Source: Cerrena zonata
Lineage: Eukaryota > Basidiomycota > Agaricomycetes > Polyporales > Cerrenaceae
Assembly: GCA_038087015.1 (NCBI GenBank)
Contig: JASBNA010000002.1
Coordinates: forward strand, 744,001-808,000
Direction of reading: 5' to 3'
Length of the DNA: 64,000 nt
The notes beneath the pieces were generated by a model. That model saw only the letters and a list, made by a program, of their open reading frames with translations, was not told the DNA's origin and did no database searches. Every line of letters starts with the position of its first letter. Positions within the stretch are counted from its first letter, which is position 1. The translations under genes were made by a program, and so were the position numbers. Shown piece after piece: positions 24,381-32,920 of this stretch.

Positions 24381-24956
24381 ATGCGCACTGCTTTCTCTCT
24401 CGCACTTTTCACTGTGGTCTGCGGTTGTCTCGTCGCAGCTGCGCCCACACCTTCCAACACTATCGCCGCTCGCTCTCCATTACCTGCTCTTTGGTATTCA
24501 CTGTCAACGAAGCGCGGTCAGGGTGGGTCTGCCTCTAGTGGTGATACGGGTGATGTAAATGGCGGCGACATCGTCAGCGAAGGCGACTCAGTTAATAACG
24601 CAGCAGATGCCAGTGAGTAATTCTCAATGTCAACAACATTATCGCTACTAAATTCCAAAACATCAGACGTCGCGGTCTCGGGTGGAACAACTGTCACAGG
24701 GGACGCGGTGGCGGGCAATGGCTCTGGGTCCGATGGCTCTGGAGGAGATGCATCATCTGGTAACGCAGGCGATGCGAATGGCGGCTCCATTTACAACTAT
24801 GGAGGTGATATCACCAATGCAGCAGGAGCCAGTAAGTGACATCTACTCGTATCATTTTCCTTCACTAATACTTCCATTCAAGATACTGCGGGTGCAGGTG
24901 GCGAGTCGTTCAGCGGAAATGCTTACGGTGGAGATGCAAGCGTCGATTCAACTTGA
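24381..24956 (+). CDS. Secreted Gly/Asn-rich repeat protein B
   Basis: The smallest family member, about 156 residues in three exons (24381-24612, 24667-24831, 24883-24956). It begins MRTAFSLALFTVVCGCLVAA with a signal peptide ending near AAAPTPS. A Lys-Arg site (LSTKRGQGGSASSG) directly precedes the first repeat module. Modules read ASSGDTGDVNGGDIVS, GDASSGNAGDANGGSIYNY and ESFSGNAYGGDASV. Both introns are phase 1 and split an Asn codon: exon 1 ends in A after DA, exon 2 begins with AC, and exon 3 with AT. Stop TGA at 24954-24956. No known domain. Closest relatives by eye are the three neighbours described here. Confidence 0.72.
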
Positions 24957-25379
24957 ACTACAACCACTGATGGACCATGATACAAATGCCTCCGGCGACG
25001 ACATACTTACTATCAACGGACGACCTTAACTCAACCATATGTATCATTTGTAGTTTTTCACTTGAATATGTATAGTACTGTATGCGATACTCTATTCAGT
25101 GCATGCATCCGTCTATTTTTTCTCGCTTCATCGTAAGCATCTACCACCAACGAAATGTATTCCGACAACTTGAATTCCGACGGTATCACCATCGTGACTT
25201 TCGCGGACTTGATCAACCAAAAAAGGCAACTAGGTTCAACTTCGTCCGGAAATCGGCTGACATCTCACTGTGTTTAACCCAACTTGTCTCTCGTCCGACT
25301 CGCCGCCAACTGTTTGACAGTCACACTCATCTACTCTACAGCTTCTAATACCTACACATTCTTTCAAACCTACTTCAAG

Positions 25380-26126
25380 ATGCGCACGTTCTTCACTACT
25401 TCAATCCTTCTGGCAACTGCCACCGTCCTTTCTACAAGCTTGGTCTCGGGTATCCCTCTCAACGAACATCAAGCCAGTCCCAAATCCCTCTCATCTACTG
25501 TACCTAAAGGACACTACGCGTATCTTGTATCTCGCGCCAATCAGGTCATAGACAACCCTGTTCTCCGTACACTTGGCTTAGCTCATGATCCCAACGGCTC
25601 TGGTTCTACGGGCTCTGATCCTTCGTCTACGCAACAACCTCACGAGGATTATGCCAAAAACAAACGTGCTAGCGACGATCAAACTGCGGGTGGAAACGCA
25701 TATACTGGAAATAGCGGCAACGTTTCTAGCGGCGATATCGACAACATCGCTGGTCCCGACAGCACCATCACAAACGCCAGCGGAAGTGAGTGCTATTGTT
25801 GAGGCCAACATAGTCAACCTCTAAATTATCTTTACAGACAACGTTGGTGCCGCCGGTCAGTCTGTTACTGGTAATGGTCGTGGCGGCGAAGGTAAAGGTC
25901 GAGGACCTGGCGGGAACGCATATACCGGCAGCTCTGGTGATGCCAACGGTGGTTCGATTCACAACGACGCAGGTACCGTGCAGAACATGCAAGATGCCAG
26001 TAAGCATTACATTCTTTGTTATTCTACACGGCGCACACAGTTGACTTTCTCTTGTTCTACCTTACAGATAACGCAGGCGATGGAGGTTTATCTGAGTCTG
26101 GTGTCGCTACTGGCGGAGGAAACTAA
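25380..26126 (+). CDS. Secreted Gly/Asn-rich repeat protein C
   Basis: About 215 residues in three exons (25380-25785, 25838-25999, 26068-26126). The signal peptide is MRTFFTTSILLATATVLSTS followed by LVSGIP. A pro-region of about 80 residues with no Gly bias ends at KNKRASDDQTAGGNAYTG, so a Lys-Arg pair again precedes the first module. Repeat units include GNAYTGNSGNVSSGDI, GNAYTGSSGDANGGSIHN and a short tail (NNAGDGGLSESG). Both introns are phase 1 and fall in an Asn codon. It is on the same strand as B, 423 bases downstream, and converges with D (stops 193 bases apart). Function unknown. Confidence 0.72.
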
Positions 26127-26319
26127 GTCGATTGTGACCCAAGTCGTAGTTTTACATAGTTCCCAGTTCCAGTTGACGAGCATCTTATCTATGTCTATAT
26201 CCCACAATTCCAAGCTCTCAGAAAATAACTTGAAGATCTTTGATCGTTAAGGCATGAATATAATAGAAGTCAATGGGTATACAGTGCCGTGGAACGTAAA
26301 TATCGGACTACGAGAAAGT

Positions 26320-27126
26320 TCAGGAGGTCGCGTCGTGCGTGCTGCCGCCAGTTGCGCAACCAGTCTTGGTCGTCCCGGCATTACCAGCGTTGTCTGGAAA
26401 GGGACTTTGTTAGTGTATTGAGATGTTAGAAGAATTATTTGACTGACTAGAGTCGACGTTAACCATCCCACTGGGTCCACCGCTAACAGTACCACCGTGA
26501 GCGTCACCAGTGTTACCACTCGAAGCGTTGCCACCAACTCCGCTTGAGCCGCTCTTACCAGCCCCAGCACAACCGGAATCTGCTTCCCCTCCCGTACCGC
26601 CGTTGTTGGAGTTCATGTTCATGAGTGTGGGCATGCCCTCGTTCATAGTAGTGTCGGGGTTATATACACTTCCACCGTTGACGTTGCCACTGTTGCCGCT
26701 GTGGGCATTGCCTCCCTGCGTTTGAGAGTCATCGACGCGCTTGTTGTGACTAAAAGCGAGACGATGAGTTACAGATTGTGACGACCTTCAATTTACTCAC
26801 TGAATCAAAGTATCGACTGTTCTCTTCCAGAAATCGTGAGCACTACAAATCAAAAATTGTTGGATATTTATAGTTTCGTCGACGAGAGGATTGAGTTACC
26901 TGATGGTTCTTTCTGTAGGCTCTGACCTAGTGAATACATCGTTGAAGAAGCCTAAACCACGGTTCACAAGAGTGCTAGCGGCGGGTACACCGCCCGAGCT
27001 ATGGTGGTGGGTACTGGGAGAGTACGACTCGGAGTGGTGGGTAGCGGCAGGAGCAGCGTTGACAAGGGCGGGACTGAGGATGGCAGCCGCAGTGAGGAAA
27101 GAGACAGAGAGGGATGGAGTACGCAT
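26320..27126 (-). CDS. Secreted Gly/Asn-rich repeat protein D
   Basis: About 210 residues. Signal peptide MRTPSLSVSFLTAAAILSPA, cut near VNAAP. The pro-region is His/Ser-rich, then FTRSEPTERTI, and a short exon DFWKRTVDTLI that ends before HHNKRVDDSQTQGGNAHSG: the Lys-Arg pair and the DD-Q-T segment match genes A and C closely. Repeat units are GNAHSGNSGNVNGGSVYN, NNGGTGGEADSGCAGAG and GNASSGNTGDAHGGTV. The last intron is phase 1 inside an Asn codon, like the others. Unlike A, it has two cysteines in the mature part (SGCAG and TGCATGG). A conserved inverted repeat lies 157 bases upstream. Function unknown. Confidence 0.7.
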
Positions 27127-27282
27127 GTTGAAGATAGGTTGAGTAATGAAAGACTAGTTTGATAGTTGTGTGTTTAAGCTACAAATCGAGCACTTGAGGG
27201 AGACAGAAGCTAGAGGATGGAGGTCAGGAGAAAGACGAGGTTAAGAAGGGATGCACGCCAGGTATTCGTCTTTTGAACATTG

Positions 27283-27300
27283 GAACTTCAAAAGAAGCCT
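27283..27300. repeat. Inverted repeat shared by promoters of repeat genes A and D
   Basis: GAACTTCAAAAGAAGCCT here matches GAACTTCAATAGAAGACCT at 23468-23486. CTTCAAnAGAAG is a near-perfect palindrome. Both copies lie 157-165 bases before the start of a gene of the same family on the same strand. It could be a binding site or a remnant of duplication. Confidence 0.4.
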
Positions 27301-27523
27301 CAGGCTGACACAACACTTCACCTTCCTGTTTCGGTGCAAGCAACCGGCCGGCAATCCGGTAGACGCCTAAGTTCAGTAGCACAACACACGAGGATCGTCG
27401 GAAAAGTTGAAGTGTAAGATAGATAGGATATCAAGGAAAGCACTGGGTATTCAAAGCAAATAGAAATGTGTAACAACATGTAAATAACTTCCGGCCAGAT
27501 GAAAGACAATCACTCATCGACAA

Positions 27524-28514
27524 TCAGCCATTCGGTGTCCGACTCACGTCCTTCTGTGCTGGAGACAGCGTCCCATCCTTCGTCGTCGGTGAGTCCGACT
27601 CCGTCTTGCTCTCCTCTTTTCCCGACGAAGCATCATCATCACCTCTGCGCGAGTTCTGACTAACCGATTGTTTCCGGGATTGCATGTCCTCATAGAACTC
27701 GTTGGCTTCGTTCATTTTGTTGACCTCAGCCTGTTTGGCGTCGAGCCATCGTTGAAGCAATTTGGCATTGTCCCTGTTCAACGTCGTATTGCGTTCCTCG
27801 ATCTGCGTCAGCTCCAACTGGAGAGTGCTGATTTCGTCATGAAGGATCTGCAGAACGCTCAGGATAGACCTTCGATGTGGAACAAATGCATGTCTTACCT
27901 GCGCGGTTCGATCCTTCTCCGACATCAGTTCATTATGCTGATCGACCTTTCTACGTAGCACGGCGATCTCATCACGAGCCTTTCGAAGATTCTCTGATTC
28001 AATTCGAGAGAATTCCTCTTTCTCTCGTAAGGTCTCGGTCATGGCAAGCAACCTCTGTGCATTTTGACCCTGAGTCTTGTATACCGTTGCCAGTTCATCA
28101 CGTAGCGAAGATATCTGAGACTCCAGGGATGTGATAAATGCCATCCGAACAGGATTGCTATAGCGAGTCATATTATTAGAGGATAACTGTGTACAGACGT
28201 CGAACTTACTCGTCCACTGTGCCCGGAACGAATACCGTGGAACTGCTGGGGTTTGCCTTCGTGGTGCCCACAGCTCTTAGGAGGGAGGCATTGCGTTCCT
28301 TCAGAAGCTTCGTCTGCTGAGCCAATCTACGATCTTTTCAGCATTCCGAGTGGTATGCAAGCCATACATCAGGATATTGCACTAGAGGCAAAGACGTGCA
28401 CGTCTTGTGAATAAGGGACATACATTGTTCGATGATGGGCGCGTAGGCCGACTCTCTTGCGTTGCGTTCTACGAGTCGTAGGCGAAGAGTCTCTTGCCAC
28501 GACGGTTCGCCCAT
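27524..28514 (-). CDS. ATG16: Autophagy-related protein Atg16
   Basis: Atg16 dimerises through a coiled coil, binds the Atg12-Atg5 conjugate and directs lipidation of Atg8 at the phagophore. The start is MGEPSWQETLRLRLVERNAR, an N-terminal Atg5-binding-type helix. A long coiled coil follows (LAQQTKLLKERNAS; RMAFITSLESQISSLRDELA; EKEEFSRIESENLRKARDEI). The diagnostic segment is DEISTLQLELTQIEERN then DNAKLLQRWLDAKQAEVNKM, matching the conserved C-terminal half of fungal Atg16. The tail is Ser/Asp/Glu-rich and unstructured. There is no WD40 domain, as is normal in fungi. Stop TCA (minus) at 27524. It diverges from YPT7 across 271 bases. Confidence 0.85.
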
Positions 28515-28785
28515 GGTGTGGTTGAGGAAGTGGCGATGAGGGCACGAAGGTCCACCAGCGTACACAGAGAGCCTACTCGGAGGTGGATGGCTGGAAGGAG
28601 AGATAGGACTTGAGTCGGAGCTTGAATCTCAGATCTTGCCCCTGCGTAATCGTTAGCGCGGGCGTCGTCGGGTCATTGAAGTCACTCCTCAGCCTCCGCC
28701 AACTCTTGTCTTCCTGCCGCTCGCTACTCCTCCTCCTTGCCGTCTTATATCACCCCCAAACTCACCGTTACATCCTTTCTCAACC
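28515..28785. promoter_or_regulatory. Divergent promoter shared by ATG16 and YPT7
   Basis: 271 bases between two start codons on opposite strands. Both products act in autophagy (membrane nucleation and vacuole fusion), so shared control is plausible. C/T-rich segments occur at 28685-28745. No specific site is claimed. Confidence 0.45.
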
Positions 28786-29731
28786 ATGGGTCGCGTCTTG
28801 CTCAAGGTGAGGACACATGACCGTCGCACAGCACTACAAACACTTACCACCGCACCCCAAAGGTTATCATCCTAGGCGATAGTGGGTTAGTAGTCTACAT
28901 CCATATCATGTTTCAGAGGGCTTATCACCCTTGCTCTAGTGTCGGAAAGACCTCTTTGATGAACCAATATGTCAACAAGAGGTTCAGCAATCAATACAAG
29001 GCTACTATTGGCGCTGATTTGTACGTCCATCCTTGATTCAGTTATCACTTGTCTTCTCATTCTTATTGCATTCTAGCTTAACAAAGGAAGTCATGGTTGA
29101 CGACAGACTTGTTACTATGCAGGTATGTTCTGTATCACTTGTCTCAAATTTGCGTCGCTCATGATATTTCTAGCTTTGGGACACTGCCGGCCAGGAACGC
29201 TTCCAGTCTCTTGGTGTCGCTTTCTACCGTGGTGCAGACTGCTGTGTACTGGTCTATGACGTGAACAGCGCGAAATCTTTTGAGACTTTGGATAGCTGGC
29301 GAGATGAGTTCTTGATTCAAGCTAGTCCTCATGACCCGGAGAACTTCCCCTTTGTCGTACTTGGCAACAAGATTGATATGGAGGAGAACAAGCGACAGGT
29401 ATGTACAACTTTCTGCATGTCCGTGAACTTATACCAACATTCCCAAATACAGGTTACTCAGAAGCGTGCCATGACTTGGTGCCAGTCGAAAGGCAACATC
29501 CCCTACTTTGAGACTTCGGCGAAAGAAGCTATCAACGTCGAGCAAGCGTTCCAGACGGTTGCAAAGAATGCACTCCAACAAGAGGCAGAGGAGCAGATGT
29601 ATGTCGACCGTACTTCCTTACTTCTCTCGAGTACCTGACTAATTTGACTTGTGTCGTACAGGTATGTCGACTATCCCGACCCAATCAGGATTGATCCCGA
29701 TCAACCCCAGAACTATGGCTGCAATTGCTGA
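28786..29731 (+). CDS. YPT7: Rab7-family GTPase Ypt7
   Basis: Small GTPase of late endosomes and vacuoles, required for homotypic vacuole fusion and autophagosome-vacuole fusion. It starts [20 protein letters not shown] with the P-loop GDSGVGKTS. The switch I region reads [14 protein letters not shown] with the effector Thr. WDTAGQERF is the G3 motif, GNKID the G4 motif (NKxD), and ETSAKE the G5 motif. The Rab7-type segment [20 protein letters not shown] is present. The C-terminus ends in YGCNC, a CXC geranylgeranylation motif. Several short introns lie in the first half. Stop at 29731. Identity as Ypt7 rather than another Rab rests on the switch and hypervariable segments. Confidence 0.95.
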
Positions 29732-30811
29732 ACGTTCCAGAGCCCTTCACTGGACTACATGTATATTCTCTCCCAGTTCTAACACATCCTGTTCCATGTC
29801 ACGACCTGCCACGTTCTTCGCCTGATGTTTGCACTTATATATATCGTCACCTTCGTATCGCGTTGTTTTGTCATTTGTATATTCCTATTCGCAATCGTCA
29901 TGTTTTTATCTTTGTACAACTTGGCTATTTGGATGGATGGATATTATACTAGGACATTAAGACATTGTAGTAAGACTTTGTGCAGGACTTCTTTCGTCGA
30001 CGTCAATGTGGCATTCATTGATTCCCCCTTACATGATTACTCAGAGTACCGTTCGGGTCACCGAGGGTATGACTTCATACCAACAGTTCTCAAAAAATAC
30101 TTGCTTCCTTTACATAAAAGGCTTGGGTATTTAGGTTGAATCTGTTGCTTTCCTGCTCTTGCCCTCCTCACCATGCAGTCTGAGTTTTTCGACTCTGTCC
30201 ATCACATCGTACAACATAACTCATCACTCAAGAGCTGCTCGTCAGTTTTATCCTACTACACTGGCCATACACAATCACTATACGAACCAAGGTTCCCCAA
30301 TCAAGTAGCAGTCACGTCGACGCGGAGTCGTCTGTCTCGACCGACCGGTGCTTCACACAAATTCCAAATAGTTGACGCCTGCGACATGGCGCAATACAAC
30401 TGGAAAATATATCTCCCCAATTTTCAGTAGGGTCTGTGAGGGACAGGGTCCAACAACCATTCAAGAGAGCGTCAGGCTGAGACGAAGAACACAGGTGGGT
30501 GAGGATTGATGCCGTTTACTGTCCCCGTTTGTCTACATATTCACATACTCTCCCACTAGAACGACCACGCTGCCGAAAAAACGGGTATCACATGGGGTCT
30601 CATGATAGTCCCTGCCATTTCGACACCCTCAACTGCATCATGAGAAGATGAGTACGAAAAAGATGTTCCGATTAGATATCTAGATGTCCCGATCCCTGAA
30701 GAGACCTTAGAGACCTTGGGGTATATATAACTGCCATAGTCTCTTCGGCCGTTTCTGCGACTCTCACTACTACCAATTTACTCTGAATACCAGCATCTCA
30801 CGCCGTTTGCT
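29732..30811. other. Intergenic region upstream of the MetE-like gene
   Basis: About 1.08 kb. It holds the 3' region of YPT7 and the promoter of the next gene. The hydrophobic frame at 29825-30139 starts inside the A/T-rich 3' region and has no homology that I recognise. Confidence 0.4.
30721..30731 (+). promoter_or_regulatory. TATA box of the MetE-like gene
   Basis: GTATATATAAC lies about 80 bases before ATG 30812, the usual place for a TATA element in fungi. Confidence 0.55.
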
Positions 30812-32487
30812 ATGTCTTTACGCTTGAACCCCCCCTTCCGTGCTGAGCACATTGGCTCCTTGAAGCGACCTCAGGAGCTTTTGCAAAAACGTGCTCTCCT
30901 CGACGCGAAGAAAGTTACCGTCGAAGAGCTGAAGGAGACTGAGGATGCATCCATCAAGGAAATTATTCAGATACAGCGGGATGCTGGTATCAAGTCTATC
31001 ACAGACGGAGAGTTCAGGAGGCAAGTTTCTTTGTATTCATGACGATAGGAGGTTTGCTCAACTTGCACTAATTCTTAAGGCACATGTTCTTCGATGGTGT
31101 CTTCGACAATTTGGAGGGAATGAAGTACATTCCTGAAGGTGCGCCAGATTTAATTAATGTGAGACGTGCTGTCCTCTGATTCCTCTTAGTACCCCTCGAT
31201 TGGCTCATGGTGATTCTACAATTTGCAACATCCCTACCTCGTGTCTTACATGGAATTTAGGACTACGTCCCTGATGTCATGGCATTCAAAAAGCTCGACT
31301 TCAAAAAAGCAGATTCTTACGTTTGCGAGGTAAGATAAATCCAAAACTAGTAGCGGCGTACGAATAAATCTAACATGAGTGTAGAAAAAACTGCGCAGGA
31401 CAAAGCCATTCTACCTTTATCAATTCGAGGAACTTAAGAAACTGACTACTCCTGAGGTACACGAACACTGGGTGATAGTCTGAATGTCCTAACACCTTTG
31501 TCTCTAGGAACACAAAAATATCAAAATCACCGTTTGTGCCCCCGAATGGTTCCATCTCCGTCATGGTCCCTACGCATACCCGAAGGAGGTGTATGCCAAT
31601 GATGGTAATCTCGATTTCCATCCCACAACAAATTCAGCTAATTGATCCGCATCCAGAGGAATATTTCGCCGACATTGCCGTTGCCTACCAGCAAGAATTC
31701 CAAGAACTCTACGCCGCAGGTTGCCGTACGTATCTATATCAATCTACGTCTTTCATATTTCCTGACATTTGATGTAGGCAATATCCAATTCGACGACCCA
31801 CTCCTTGCTTACTTCTGTGCCGAGTCTATGATAACCGGAATGGAAGAACGAGGAATCGACCATGCTGCTCTCCTTGACCTATACATCAAAGTATACAACG
31901 ACTGCTTGAAGGGCCGCCCCGACGACTTGACTGTCGGTCTGCACTTGTGCCGAGGTAATTTCAAGGGCGGAAAGCACTTCAGTGAAGGTGGATACGATCG
32001 CATTGCCATCAAGCTCTTCCAACAGATCAACGTTGATTGTTATTATCTTGAATATGACACCGAGCGCGCCGGCACATTTGAGCCACTGAAGTTCCTTCCC
32101 AAAAACAAATCCGTTGTCCTTGGTTTGATCTCTAGCAAGTTGGCTCAGGTAATTAGGTCGTATGAAGTTCACAGCGAGGAGTGGGTAAACTGACCGTTCC
32201 GTACAGCTTGAAGACAAGGCCGAGTTGAAGAACCGTGTTCGTCTTGCGGCTGAGCTAATTGCTCAAGGCGAAGACAAGCGTACTGTCGAGGAGGCTTTGA
32301 ACCAGTGCGTCTTTTTTTGATCTTCTAGAATGATGATTTTGACAAGCACCGATGTATTAGAATTTGCATTAGCCCTCAGTGTGGTTTCGCCTCCCACTCA
32401 GATGGAAACAACATTGGCTCGGAGGATATGAAGCGTAAGCTCTCACTTGTGACCGAGGTCGCTAAGGAAATCTGGTCTGATGCTTGA
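30812..32487 (+). CDS. MetE-C-like (cobalamin-independent methionine synthase C-terminal domain) protein
   Basis: One-domain protein of about 390 residues, far shorter than true MetE (about 760), so probably not methionine synthase itself. It begins MSLRLNPPFRAEHIGSLKRP; RAEHIGSLKRP is the start of the UROD/MetE-like barrel. Conserved segments are ITDGEFRRHMFFDGVFDNLEG, CAPEWFHLRHG, YAAGCRNIQFDDPLLAYFCA (the Asp pair), VGLHLCRGNFKGG with the zinc-type Cys, DCYYLEYDTERAGTFEPLKF, KSVVLGLISSK and QICISPQCGFASHSDGNNIG (CGF zinc ligand). Related bacterial YxjG/YxjH proteins and fungal homologues have unsettled substrates. Stop TGA at 32485-32487. The introns are clean. Confidence 0.85.
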
Positions 32488-32920
32488 GTGGTATGAAATG
32501 GATGAGGGTTCGGAATTGTATCAATACGTTGTACCATAGTCTCTCAACAGACTTGTTTGTTGCACTGTACCGATAACATTCAATTCATCTTGTCAATGTG
32601 TATCATTACATCGATTCAATGACGGATTGGAACAATATGATTATCACGAGCGGTGATTTGAAGATACTCCGAAGCTGCCCAAATATGGATTGCTGCAGCG
32701 CAGTCAGTGATCGAAGCGTCTCTGTTTTGCAACCCGTTGCCTCCTTCGACTCTATGTAGAACAGCCATATCACTGCTTAGCGTTGACACCGGATGCAATG
32801 AGTCAATAGCTCCGATTCACAACCACCAACACTACTATTAACCCAAAGTGACAGGGTACAGTTCTCTAACTTGCTAGTCATCGCTTGACGCGCCATTGTA
32901 TCAGTACGTCATTTCGAAAT
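32488..32920. other. Intergenic region
   Basis: 430 bases between two genes on the + strand. I see no gene. It is presumed to hold a terminator and a promoter. Confidence 0.3.

Noticed and set aside
29825..30139. Hydrophobic frame downstream of YPT7
   Set aside because: It lies in the A/T-rich 3' region, and the hydrophobic look comes from T-rich codons.
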